NCBI GenBank assembly: GCA_022316685.1
Contig: JAKJHU010000062.1
Coordinates: 434,001 to 498,000, forward strand
DNA: 64,000 nt
Source: Progne subis subis
Lineage: Eukaryota; Chordata; Aves; Passeriformes; Hirundinidae
Direction of reading: 5' to 3'
Each line of letters opens with the position of its first letter. Positions within the stretch are counted from its first letter, which is position 1. Made by a program: the position numbers and the translations under genes. Under the pieces are notes generated by a model. The model did no database searches, was not told where the DNA came from, and saw only the letters and a list, made by a program, of their open reading frames with translations. This document shows, in pieces, positions 50,601 through 63,394 of the stretch.

Positions 50601-53368
50601 GCTCAGAAGCACCTGCAGCTCTGCAGATGTTTGAGCAGAACAGCAGTGTCGGGAAAGAGGAATTTTGTGGATGTTCAGAAGCTGCTCTAAATCGGATGAA
50701 GCTGTGAAGACTGAATCTTCCCCATCCTGACTTTTAAAGCAAGCCTAGACTAAAATTCTCTACCCCTATCATATCACAAGAAAACTTTTAGACCTCAATC
50801 TGCAGAGTTTCTTAGAAGTTATAACATTTTATCAGAGTACCTTACTGTTAGAAAGCACTCCTGGTGCACTAACCAAGGAGCACAGCAACTCGCTAAAACA
50901 GAAAAGACATTACTCTGCTCCTTGTATGAAAATTGGGAGAGCTTGGAAGACGGATGTGCAGGCTCTGTTGCTCAGTCAGCTAACAGAAAATAGAATTTCT
51001 GCTCTGGAATCAGCATTCAGCAGTTACAGGAACACAACAATACACAACAAAGACAAAGACATTCAAATTATTGTACAACAGTAAAAGTAATTGTGGAAAG
51101 TACAAGGCTGGTTAACATTTGGCAACAGTAAATTAATGTTATTGTTTTAATTAGTTTCCTTTTCAGTTCATGAGTTGACTTCAGAAAGCTGTTCCTCTGT
51201 TTTGATAGACAAAAACGTTCACAAATGCTCACATTCGGCAAAAGCAGCAGAACATTAGAAGTCTTTTCTCTTAAAAAAAGATGGGTTTATTCGTCTAGCT
51301 ATAAACCAGCATATTAGTTTAAAAATAACCTAGGAAACTATGTCTTTCTGAATTGTGATTTTGCCAACACAAAGAAATAGCTCATATATTTATCTATCAT
51401 TACAGCCTGGTTATGGGAACTAGAAAAAGGAATGCAATGATAGGAACATTAACCTTTAACAATGGTTGAGCTATAAGCCACTCTTGTTCCAAGAGTCCAG
51501 TTGCACAATGGGCCTTTTTATGATAGTTTAAAATGTCTTTTCTGATAGCAGTGTTTATAGAATTAGCTTGAGATGACATCTTCTTTTCTATTTCTCAGGG
51601 CCCTAGTAAAGCAGGGGAAAGAATGCCTCTGCATAAGGAAAACTAGACAGGAGCAAACTCCGTGGCTATCAGGGAAATGAGTCTCCCAGACATTTTGTCA
51701 AACTTTCCATTGACTAAGTCAGAATTCCCTGCAACCTCCTTTCTAAACACAAACACTCACTCAGCATTTGCTTCCCCACTCCTTGGGGCAGAAAGGGGCA
51801 GAAATATTTTTCTATCCCAATTTCTCCATTTGGTTCTTCATGAACCTTGCCCTTAACAGTTTTATCTCACTTCCTTTTCTCACCCACTAGGAATTACACA
51901 GCAAGCTCTGATTATCTTCATATCACATACACACTATCTACATTCTTCACACGTGTTTTCACACGTGGCAACGTGAAGAACTCGTTGAAATAACAGTTCT
52001 TCATTTCCAAAAGGCTGAGTTGTAACCATTTCAGGAGAAAAAAAAAAAAAATATTTACTTGTTGCAATGGGAAATGAAGTTGCACAAAGTTAAACAAAAA
52101 AATAAATAGTATCAGTTATGTCGATTAAAATAATTCTTTGCATGTATGATCATTTGCATTCAGAAAAATAAAACAAATTTGAAGACGTAAATTTTTCACA
52201 TTTAGGCAGGTCTCATGATTGCATTTACATATGAAGGCACATTTGTGATTAATGGCTTTCTTTTCCTTTTTTAATGTTTTTTGGTCACAGGATTTAGCTG
52301 GGAAAACCTGATGTGTTCAGAGTTAGAAAGGACTCATCCATCTATCATATGAGTCAATAAATTTAAATGCTGGTTTTCAAAACAGGCAATAGCATGCAAA
52401 AAAATTTCTCATTTTTCATCCTGAAGACAAAGTTTATTTATCAAGTTACCAATGCAAAGCTCAATAAAGGAGAGAAGGTATGACACCTACATTTGTTTTG
52501 GTTCAGAGCCGTGCTGCAGCTTTGACTTAAATTCGCCAGTCACGGCCACTCGCTGGGAATTTGTTGGATTCACAGAGTTATTTCACCACACACGGACTGA
52601 ATTTCTTAGGAGGAAACTGAACATGGTTGCAGATGTGCACCAAATGCCCACGCCAGGGCCACAGGCCCTGGAGGAGATTGGTCCTGTGAATAGCTGTAAA
52701 TGGAGCTGGGCTGCTTTCTGTATAAATTGTTAAGACGTTCTTCTTTCTAACAAATCAAAATTTTTATACAAAACAGCACCAACACTCTGGAGAGCTTTTT
52801 TTCTCAGGATCAAGTATCTAACAAAAGAGGATTAATCATCTTGATTACAGACAGTCATTGAGCTCTGTGGACTCGTATTACTGACAGTCATAAACTCCTA
52901 CCTTACAAAAAAAATCGGTTTTATATACGATACAGTAGCTAATATTCTAGGATTTATTTACTGTACTCAGGGTTGCTAATTTGGAGCATAGATAGATGTT
53001 TGGGATAGATGTTTACCAATCCAGAAAAAAACTACACCAAATCTTGGATTTTGTCATTAATTCTGTGACTTTCGTACTAGATATGCTAGCCAAGAAATGT
53101 CAAGCAGAAATACAAATTCCCTTTAAATGTTACTGTGCTTTCACTGGTAATATCTCAAATAAATTGCATTTAGAAAAATAAATTATAAAATCACGTTCTA
53201 CGTCTACACACCCCCAGCTCTCTTGTCCTCTTATTGGATTCAGCTGACACGGCTTGGAATTTCTCACAGGAAGCCAGTTTTTGAAATAAACCACGTCTCA
53301 AGCATTTCTTGGTTTTTTGGCATCAAACATCATCTCTTTTGGGACTGTATCAAATTTTACCTGGGGAC
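47608..53368. other. AT-rich noncoding DNA
   Basis: No gene is recognised. It includes T-rich stretches (47920-47952, 49872-49915), A14 (52038-52051) and a paired E-box (51950-51967). A small perfect palindrome CCAGGGCC/GGCCCTGG lies at 52653-52671. Confidence 0.6.
51950..51975 (+). promoter_or_regulatory. second paired CACGTG E-box, 6-nt spacer
   Basis: CACGTG at 51950-51955 and 51962-51967 are separated by TTTTCA, six bases. An E-box-like AACGTG follows at 51970-51975. The two sites lie in a partial direct duplication (TTCACACGTG twice). The spacing equals that of the pair at 41497-41514. A bHLH-bound enhancer is possible; local duplication alone could also create it. Confidence 0.4.
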
Positions 53369-53396
53369 ATTTGACTACAGGTATTTGACTACAGGT
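53369..53396 (+). repeat. exact 14-nt tandem duplication
   Basis: ATTTGACTACAGGT occurs twice back to back without mismatch and is followed by ATTT. An exact copy implies a recent duplication. Confidence 0.95.
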
Positions 53397-56300
53397 ATTT
53401 TACCTAATTTGTATATTAAGGTTCACCTGATATGGATTGAAAGTGTGTCCACGCTCCTAATACGACTCTGAAAAATCTTCACATAGTTGCAGGTTCACAA
53501 CCTGTCGAGCAATTCACCAGAAAAATCTGTCCAGTTGCCAAGATGTTTTCTGCCTGTCAGAATTTTAAACACATCCTAAGATAAAAATACACTAAAATTA
53601 TTGAGCACAATAGCAATACACGTTAACAGAGAGTGAAACTCGAGTTTTTCCTCCATGCAGATTTGTTTGAACAAATTTGAAAAAGAAAAACCTATCCATT
53701 TTAATATCGTTCATGTTTCTTCTTGGGGATACACTGATACAGAACAGTTACCTAAGACTATTTGTCAGTTGGTTTATGCGTGCTGCAAGTTTGGTGCATT
53801 AAACTACACAAAATAAGCAAACTATGCATCAGAATTGTTCTGCTGGTTGGTTGGCTTTGGCTATAGCTATGCTTAAATTATTCTGAAAGAGAAGAAAATC
53901 TGCTGTATTTTTCATCTGGGGCTATTTGCTGTGGCAACAATATTTTTTGAACACAGCTGTGATCTACTTTGTCGTGATTTATACTTTTATTTTTCAGTGG
54001 TTTTGTAACTCATTTGTGGAATATTATAGGATCTCTCTAGTGTACAAAATTATAGATATAATTCACATGTGTAGACATTAAATCCAAATGACAGCTATTT
54101 AAAGTGTTTAAGAAAATGGTATGTTTCAGGATCAAGACCTTTGGGTTCACCATTGTATTTTAACCTTAACAAACTCAGTCCTTCCAGGATGCTTCAGCAG
54201 CACCATGAAGTCTTGCTTTTTCCCCCTATCTGTCCACAGTCCACATTCCAGTCCACATTTTTAGTGGTATTTAATTTAGGTATAAATTTTGGCCCCTGGA
54301 GATATAGTCTGACTCGACTCACAAGGAAAAATATGGCTCTTAAGTACAAAATGAGAAATTAAATAGCTCAAGTGCCCCCTTTCTGTTGGTTCCTGTATTC
54401 ATCTTTTCATGATGACTGGACTTTTTCAGTGGAATGTGTCCTGCTGTGGAATATATTACCTAATGATCTTTGTTCTCCCTGCATTCATCATAGGGTGCAC
54501 AAATTAATGACATTCACAATCAAGTTGAGGTCTGTTAGCAGTAGCAAACCTGGAAATGAATTTGGAGGTACGTGACTCTTTTCTAACTAGATGAGACCAA
54601 AAGAAATTTGCAGTTGCTGGAAATCTGCATTTAAACATTTCAAACAAAGTACTGTGTTGATTTTAAGGGTTGAAAGAACAGTTGCAATGAGCAAAAAAAA
54701 TACTCATAATAGGTCACGAGGTATATGGGTATAAACCCATATATAATATGGGTTTGACAACGTTTAACAGTGTCTTGTATTTAATCACACTTTTTATCAT
54801 TATGCAGAATAGTTGTGCTCAAAGACATTTAAAATCACACTGTGACTTGAACTCTAGGTCAAGTTACCATTTAGGGCATTCTGACTGTGAAATCAGACTT
54901 GCTCTTAGTTTTGACAAGATTTAATTGGACTCATTTTGAAATACGAGACAGCCCTTTCTCACGCCTATGGCAAGGGAAAGCTGTGCTGGGAGAAAGTAAT
55001 CCACTCCCAAAATAAATAACCAAACTGAGCTCCTCCTCACATGGATCTAAATAAATGATGTTATGGTACTACAAGGTGCTGCTGTGTGAGCCAGGAAAAG
55101 CCTGAAATAGTAAAGAGAGAGCCATACCATCCATTACACAAGCAGCCAGGCAGATGGAAACTTCCTGGTGCTAAAGTGCTCCAGTGAAACTAAAAGCAAG
55201 CCCAGTCTCATAACCAGTGCCAGTCCTGGTGACAGCAGCTTGGACAAGGCTCCTGTTGTCCTGCTAAATTCAAAGTCAGCTTTATAAATTTGATGTATAA
55301 TGTATTGAGCTGAACTGCTGGTCCCCATCCCCTCAGAGAGCTACCTCATCCTATATCCTGTGACACAGACTCACCTTTCCCAGACGACTGTTTCCAAAGT
55401 TAATTGTCAATTTTTTCATGGGAAGAACAGACATATTATTTATCTGATGACCTGAGGTGAAGCAGGCAGAAAACAAAGTTTCAATTAGCTAAAATATATT
55501 TGTTTCATTTTGTTTGTGGTAAAGTTGTTTCTCCTAATTTGATCTCAAAGCTTCAGGCAAATAAAATAATTTGATTATTTTATATGTAAGATTATATATT
55601 TTTCTCATTTAAACAGCATCAAAACAGATTTTTGACTGCCTTTGAGATCTTCTTCCTCACAGTCCAAGGATGATTATATTGGTTTATGCCTTACACTCTG
55701 GGAGATAGAAGCAGAGACAGAAAAGGAGCAATGGCCAAGCAAACCCAAACTTGTAAATCCCTCTATGTTTATGGACTTTAAAAGTACAGGGGAAAAAATG
55801 GTCTTTGGCTCTGAGCCAAGTTAAAACACTGTAATACAACTTTTTGTGAAGCTTTCTGACATGTCCAAAATAAAGTTTAAAAATCAGGGTATATTTAAAA
55901 GTTTCATCAGGCAAAATGGTAGTTATGTCTTAAGTGATACCAAAAGGCTTTGACGCACAGTTTCAGTGGTTGGTCAGTACAACCACAGACTAAGGCAGAA
56001 GGCTTAGCAGAATTGCCTCACCACGTCAAGCAAACATCAGACAGGATGAATTAGGTAGCATATGCACCTGCCAGACTAGCCCAAGATCTATGAAATTGAT
56101 GAGTTTGGCATGATTTCATCTTGATATTTGCATCATGATGCTTATCCAGAAAACCAGCTGAAAGAATGTTGCTTTCGACTGCACAGGTTGCACAATGCTT
56201 GTGGTAGGGGGATGGATGGCTATTTCCACACCAGGAAAAAAAAAAAAACAAAAAAAAAAAAAAACAACAAAAAACCTTGATCTCTTCCAGGCTCTTCCAT

Positions 56301-58710
56301 GTGGTTCCCTTGGTGTTATGATATGTGCCAAGAGAAAATGCTTGAAACCCAAGTTTCTGGATTTTCTGTCTGCAGGCTCCTACAATAATACCCAGCACCC
56401 CCTCAGATATTTGCTCACTTGATCACTGCTAAGGAAGCAGCAAGCACTCCTCCTCCTCATCAGTCCTTCTCCAGAACACTCCTAAATTTAATGGAACAAG
56501 TCCCAAAACTTTTTGGGATTTATAGCTGCCCATAACAAATTCAGATGCAGAGAATTGAGTTTTGTATTCCCTCACCCTATGCTTAGAGCAAAGTCACTTA
56601 CAGAACTGAAGTCTGGGTCCACGTGCATCTCACCCACCACCTAAACAACACAAAATTCAAGAAGGTTTGGACTCTGGATCTTTGCATAGCGTGTTCTCAG
56701 AGAAAGTGGCCATTGCTCACTGTTACGGAAATGTAAATTTCATCAGATAAAATGGTTTTCCCATTCAACACACAGAAAAGGCCTGAAGGAACAAAACAAA
56801 AGGCTTACTAAAGAGCATAAAGAAAATTAACAGGAATTCCTCTAGGCTGAATGTTAGAATAAAGCCAAAACTATTGAAATGTCCGGAACCCAGGCAGCGC
56901 CCAACTAGTTCACAAGTTATTCAGGGTAGGGAAAGGGGGAAATGTGGTCAGATGCTTCTGTCAGTTTGAAGAATATCTGTGGGCCTTTGACAAACAAGAT
57001 GAATGTTCTCATTCAAATGCACCACCAGTTATTTAACTTACTTCCCCTGTATGTCTGGACTTCGGCTGCCTGAAAGACTGAAATATTTTGTCCCACAAGC
57101 ACTTCTGGTTTACTGATTTATTTGTATTGCGTCCTGACCCCCTCTCAAAGAACAATTCCTGTTTTGAGTGTCCATGTCTATATGCAAAACAGGTTGTTAA
57201 AGCATGTTTTCTTCAGAGCCCTTGCCAACAGGTACTTCTCCATGTGACCAGGCTGGTTTGTTTTGTTTGTAGGGTTGTTGGTTCTCTTCAGGGGAGTTCT
57301 GAACTGTGGGCTTCGCTGAATAGCAGCCTAAGCAAAACTTCCACTAGGCTGTCCCTCCTCTTTGATTTTAGCTGTTAAACACATAAGACATCTAAAAGAA
57401 CCTGAATGTTTTCCATTAATGCGTAATTCACTGTCTTCTATTGGCACAAAGAAAACTGAATATCGAGAAGAACAGAAAGAATTATAGAGAAAGTTTCAGA
57501 AAGAAACATTTCTAATAAATTACATCTCATTGTAAGACTAAGCCCCTAACTTTTTTGGGTTATGAAATAACTATATTCTAACCTAGTAGCACTTTTACTA
57601 ACACACAATTCTGAATACTGGCAATTCATGTTCATTTTGCAGTGCATCCTTCTCTTAGCCAGGACGGCTCTGCATGGATCTAGATTCAAGGCTCCTCTTC
57701 AAGCAGCAATCAGATCCCAGACCAATGAATCCACTTGGAAAGGTGGACTAACAGCACAAGTTATACCATTAATCCACAACACACTTTTGCAGACAGCATT
57801 ACACAGCCAATGATGGGACAGAAAGCAGGCTCCCTGGCTTAAATCAGCCATGAAGTTGGGCTTGGCACAGAAAATCCTCTGGTTTTAATCTTCACAGAGG
57901 AAAGCCAACACAATCTTTCACATGGGCTCAGTGTTGTGAGAGCTCTCTTTTTATAAATGCCCAGAGTCACTTCAGGGTTGGTGCTAAATAAAGCAGGCAG
58001 CAAAAATGTAAACTTCTGGCTGATGTTTTGTTTTGCTCCATATAGCCACCAGGAAAAGTGAAATGTTTCAGAATCCCCAGAGTAGCAAGTGGAAAAGAGC
58101 CTGCACTGTAGCTCTGTCTTATTTTGGCTGTGCAATAAAATGAAACATTAACCATTCTCAGAGTGCACATCAGCGCTCCTCAGCCAGTAGCTGTGTGACC
58201 TGGCATCAATGTCATCTTTGAACTTATTACAATGTTCAGAATTTTCCAGGGAACTGAGAGAGCAGGAAAAGCTGAGCTGACGTACCATTCCGTTCACTGA
58301 GGAAAGCCACTAGCTGGACTCACTGCAATTCCTGTCTAAACTTTAGAAATATTACATTCTAGCTTTGTTTGTAAAGAGAACAAGTGAGGGATAAGAAATT
58401 CCCTCCCTTTCCCTATCACGTATTAACTGCAGCAAACCCCAAGCTCCAGTGGCCATTATGATCCTGCCATGCAGCTTCCAACTCTTCCAGTTCCAGTGGT
58501 CTCCTTGCACTCTGGGCTCATTACTTCAAGTTTCCTCTCCAACAAACAGAGTCAAAATCTCCTCTCATTCCCAGTGACATTAGTCTGCAGCTACTTCATA
58601 GATCTCCATGACGTTCTGACAAGCTCCTACCGTGTTGACCAAGAAGGAAAAAACTCCCTCCTGTAAATGAATGTGAAAACATAATTCACAGAGAAACAGA
58701 ACATTAATTC
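53397..58710. other. AT-rich noncoding DNA
   Basis: No gene is recognised. A 12-nt tandem duplication (CAGTCCACATTC/T) lies near 54236-54260, a hairpin at 54733-54755, and an A-rich run with single C interruptions at 56236-56274. Open frames of 60-118 codons show no domain. Confidence 0.6.
54733..54755 (+). repeat. perfect hairpin AAACCCATAT/ATATGGGTTT
   Basis: Ten-nucleotide exact arms (54733-54742 and 54746-54755) flank a 3-nt loop. The upstream ATATGGGT (54723-54730) can pair alternatively with the left arm, so two mutually exclusive hairpins exist. Confidence 0.9.
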
Positions 58711-58776
58711 CAGGTTCTGTTGAGGTCAATGGGAGTTCTGTGGCTGGTTTCAACAAAAACAGGATTCGGTCCCCAT
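58711..58776 (+). repeat. relic of ancient amniote palindromic repeat
   Basis: The segment contains GAGGTCAATGGGAGTTCTG and, 30 nt on, AGGATTCGGTCCCC. These match the 'GAAGTCAATGGGAGTTTTG...AGGATTTGGCCC' pattern of the palindromic repeat also seen at 490 and 37891. It is decayed and noncoding. Confidence 0.5.
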
Positions 58777-61019
58777 GTACTGAGTAAGGGCAGTGAAGTC
58801 AGTATATATCCATTTGGCAGGAGAGCAAAGAAGCCTCTGCTTCCAGCTACTGCTACACAAATCCTTTTATTTCAATGTTATCACACACTCCCTAATTCAT
58901 TCTCAAGAGGTCTCCTACACAAGAATTTTTTTAGAAGACAATGCTTAGTGGTACCTTGTGCTCATGACTGGAATACATCAATGCTTTCATCTGCTTCAAC
59001 ATCAGATTCACCTACTGTGTTTTATGTGAGGAAGGAAAAACAACTTTAACTAGCCATCCTCTCCCTTCCTCTTTTCAGATGTAAGTGCTTGCAAACCTAA
59101 ATGGAAATGGTAATGCATTTAGCATAGTTCTGTGCTGAATCAGTCTTGGCAATGCTGTCAGCAGAACAAGGTGAGATCTTTACGACAACTGGTATGTGAG
59201 AACTAAGAGAGCTTTAATGGTATCATGATAGTAGTTCAGCAGATTTTAGGTAGGAAAAGATATTATCCACAAAGAGTCATTTACTGGAGGAACTGACTCT
59301 CTTTCCTGATCAAAACTCCCAAAATTGCTAGTTTTATGTTTCCTTCAATGAACCTAGAAATTCATCTGGGCTCTGGAGTTTAACATAATTAACTATTCTG
59401 ATAAAGCAGCACCCTTCAACTGTGCTGAGAAAAACTTATTGATAGATAAAATCACTTGGCTAAAAGTGCTCAACTATTCACTAATTGAATATATTGTTTC
59501 TCTAGAACAGCTCTTGTTCTATTTGACAGCTGATCTTCTGAAAGGAAATGAACCTTGAAGGAACACTGCAAATTTAATTGTGCCATTTAGTGACTCCTGG
59601 CAAAATCCTAGTGGCAAATTGTCAATATCACTGAGTTGTCAGTATTAAGAGGTGCCCATAGCACAGCTTTAAATCTGTTAGCTACACAAATATTTATTTG
59701 AACACATTGCAAATTTAAGGGGAGTAGATAACAACCTGTATGTTCTACAGGTGCCACCAATTACAATGTGATCTGCATCATTCCCCTGAGACCGGGGTCA
59801 ATGTGATGAGAGCTCCCTCCTTGACACCATGTGCAACACTTGATGTACTTATTTTAAAGATACTGATTTCAGTAGTGAGGCTAAAATGGATAGAATGAGA
59901 AAGGGAAAACTGAGTCTTCCACTGCATTCAAGGACTGGTTCAATCTACTCTGTGAAAAATTTGAGTAAGGTTATATAAAAAGTGTCTTAATTCTCTATTC
60001 CATCATTTTTTCTTAACATATTTGAATTTCAGAATAATACACTAATATCTCTAAGGGGGACGCAGAGACACTGTTTTACAAAGAGTTTAACTTCATGCTT
60101 GTTGAACCTCAGTTTACTAATATCCATCATTTTAGGTTCTGAATTTCTCTAGGCTCAAGGCACCAAGTCCTGATTTAGGTTCAAGTACTTCATACAAGCA
60201 TACTCACTTTTATTCTCTGTATACTGTGGTGGACATAGAACTCAAAGATGTAATGTTAAGTAAGCTCAATTCCAAGCATAAGAAGGTACACACACATTGA
60301 AAAGGTCTAGAAGTTTTTGGTCTTTTCAGTAATGGGAAACATCAATGAAAGAGGATAAAAACTGTATTTGAAATCTCTTAATGGAGATAACACAAGTTGC
60401 ATATGCGTTCAGTCCAAGTTTATCAAAATCCATCTCTATGTGTTGAAGGGGAATTCTGAGGAGAAAAGAAAACATTGGAATGCTAGAAAGCAACTGAAAT
60501 TATTAGATCAATATGCTGTCAAAGTTGATTCTGTCAAAACAACCCCAGTTCACTGCATGCTACAGTAATTCTGTGGACAAAAGGCCAAGCTTTGTAGTTT
60601 AGGGCTTTTCCAAGGGGGAAAAAAAAAAAAAAAGCAGCTGTGTTTGATGATGATTAATACCTACCATATATTTGGCAGACTAATCTTGATCATTTTTCCT
60701 CCAGCAGCTCACCATCATCTCCCTCAGGGGTGTGTATGTCAGCACATTACCTAATGATAATCTGATAGACGAATCTGCTGTTAAATAAAATCTGTAACAT
60801 GACAAAGTGCCCACTTTTTACATGTTTATGCATCTGTAAGTGTTACAGGGGGCAGATCTCCCAAGTATGCTCAGAAAAAGGAGGAGTAAAAGAATGCTGT
60901 GTGATGAGTAGAAATAAAATGGACACAGAGTAGTGAATAATGGAATTAAACGTGGGAGATTTGTCCTCATAAGCCGGTCCTTCCAAGAAACAGAGGGGGA
61001 AGGGGCTGGAGATCAGTGA
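58777..61019. other. AT-rich noncoding DNA
   Basis: No gene is recognised. There is an A15 run at 60619-60633. A 109-codon open frame (58720-59049, plus) overlaps the old repeat and has no recognisable domain. Confidence 0.6.
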
Positions 61020-61309
61020 AGGACATTGGAAAATTCAGCTTCTAAATGGTCTTGGATGCTTCTCAAGGGAAATAAGGAGCTGCAAATAGATGTGAGGACA
61101 AATGGCCACAAGTCTACAGGAATTTTTTCCCCCATCAGGAAACGATGGAATATTATCTTTGGGCAGCAGGCCAGAACAGCTCTTACCACAGCTAGTTCTA
61201 ATCAGCTGAGATGTAAGGTTGGGAGTGTAAATGCAGAGATGTCAGAAAAATTAAAGAAAATTACCACAATAGACAAGTGCAAGTCAGTCTCCCTTCCTGA
61301 ATATCCAGA

Positions 61310-62295
61310 CAAGGGAAGATGGTCTGCTGGACCCCACACTTACCAGCAAGGAAGAACTGGTCAGGGATGGGAAGGTCAGGGTAAACCTTGTTGCAGTGAC
61401 CACAAGATGGTGGAGTTCAAGATCCTGTAGGAAGGGAACAAGGCAAAGAGCAGGACTTCAGATGAGCACACAATTTTCCTCCAGGGTCTGCCTGAGAGAA
61501 TCCCATGGCAGACAATCCTGGGGAAAATGGAGACCTGAGACTAGCTCCTCCAAGCCTTGGTCTGTCCTGACAAGAGAACAATCAAGCATGGACCCTGCAA
61601 GGATGAAAAAGATGATCCTGATGACTTCAAAATGAAAATAAAACATGCAAGAGGTAGAAGCAGGGATATGTGACTCGGATGGAATAAAGACACTTGTTTG
61701 AGTGTGCAGGTGTCAGGTGAAGGAAAATCAAAATACCAAGATGAACATGAGACAGCAATGTGCCCTTCCAGCAAAAAAAGCCAACAATACCCTGGGTTAC
61801 CTCAGCAAGGGTGTTGCCAACAAGATGGAGAGAAGTGATCCTTCCCCTCCACCACACCTGCAGTGCTGTACCCAGTTCTGGCCTTATTGGCACAAGAGAG
61901 ACATACTGAGTTCATCAAACTCCATGAAAAAATTGGAGCCCCTCTCATACAAAAAGGATGGGATAATTGGAACTGTTCAGCCCAGAAATAAAAAGAATGT
62001 CCCAGGAGGAGACTGCTAATATGAGAGTATCTTACCCAATGGAAGATGGTAAAAAACGTCTGGTCTGGCTCTCTCACACAGAAAATTCCATTTCAGTATA
62101 AGTTAAAAGATTTATGCTGTAAGACAAATCATTCAATGGTAGCCCAGAGAGGTTGTTGAGTCTCTTTCCTTGGAGATACTAAACTCTACTGAAGACAGCC
62201 CTGAGCAACATCCTGTAGCTGATCTTGAACAAAGAGGGTGGACTGGATGATCCCAAGAAGTGCCTTCCAACCTGAATTGTTCTGTGATTCTGTGA
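61310..62295 (+). mobile_element. CR1 LINE, internally deleted, with intact 3' terminus
   Basis: The left part matches the end of the CR1 endonuclease domain: one frame reads SKEELVRDGKVRVNLVAV, and after a frameshift CSDHKMVEFKIL (CR1: CSDHEMVEF.IL), which contains the conserved SDH of AP-type endonucleases. The linker follows, ending with the region equivalent to EEYR..VRACR near 61670-61725. At about 61735-61745 the text jumps to CR1 words close to the 3' end (GACAGCAATGTGCCCTTCCA near 61751), so most of the reverse transcriptase is missing. The 3' UTR continues to GGATGATCCCAAGAAGTGCC and ends with two exact TTCTGTGA octamers (62280-62295), the CR1 terminal signature. Sequence from about 60960 may belong to the same element but is not recognisable. 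The copy is dead. Confidence 0.85.
62280..62295 (+). repeat. CR1 terminal octamer repeat, two copies
   Basis: TTCTGTGA is repeated twice. CR1 elements end in a short octamer repeat of this type instead of a poly(A) tail; it marks the exact 3' boundary and the plus-strand orientation. Confidence 0.85.
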
Positions 62296-63394
62296 ATACT
62301 TTTATGTTTTGTAGCAGAATATTTTACTGCTGTAGCAAAATACAGCAGAATATTTTTCTGTTCTAGGAAACATTTAATTTATTTTTTTTTCAAATTTTGA
62401 ATCCCCATTTGCACAGGTGCTGCAACACAGGTACTGCAAAAGAGAGAGAAATACAGAGAAAGAAAATTATGCACTGACCCATTTATCTTTAAAAAAAAAA
62501 ACAAAACCAAAACAGAATGGATTTATATTTAGTAATTCAATTAAGCAGCAACACTCTCTGAAGCAAATTCAGGTGATTTTGTAACACACAATAAAAATGA
62601 AAGAGAAAAACCTAGGGTATTCAGAACCTGTCAAATCAAGAAACTTTCAAACGTCATTTCTGGAGACTGATCTAGAAAATTCTGAAGATGAACCATGTCT
62701 TGTATAAATGACAATAAAGGGTGGGAGAGAGATTAGAAGGGAATGAGGCATCTCCAGTTGCACAGAGTGCTCGTGCTCAGGGGACAGCTTGCAGATCCAA
62801 ATGAATCTCAGTGAAGGAGAGAAGCCAAGCTGTTGGAAGAGTGATGCACATCCTCTGGCACAAGAAGCACTCCGTGGAAAGCACTGGCTTCTGATGTTGC
62901 CTGACGAGAATGGACAATCAGAGCATCACTCAGCGCACTGAGAACAGCCCCACGGCACTAATCATCACCAGGAAAATCCAAGCTCTTGTCACCATCCACA
63001 AAGGCATGGGGAGAGTTTGCAGAAGGATTTTTATGTAGCTAAACAAAACGTGGCCTGACGCAGCATTAATCAACCACTGAATGTCATCGCCAAGGGAAAG
63101 AATAAAACCCCAAAAGAAAATGGGTTTCTTTGATTGTTTGGTTTGAGGGTATTCCTTTCTTCTTCCTTTTCAGTAGTAATGGAGTAATTTTTCATACAAC
63201 ATCAGTTTGTCTTACATTTTGCTTTCAAATCATTGGGAAAAGACATTTTTTTTCCTATTCAGCTATAATAATCCAGATCCTCCTGACAAAAACATTGAAG
63301 CAAAACAGAATTGCAGTCAGAAGAGAAACTCTTTTTGATCTCTTTCCAAAGCACAACTCTTCAGATAAAATCTTAGTTCTCTATTTCATATTCA
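62296..63394. other. noncoding DNA between CR1 and the long hairpin
   Basis: No gene is recognised. An A11 run with CAAAACC tail lies at 62491-62510. The stretch 62740-63010 is less AT-rich but shows no exon structure. Confidence 0.6.
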
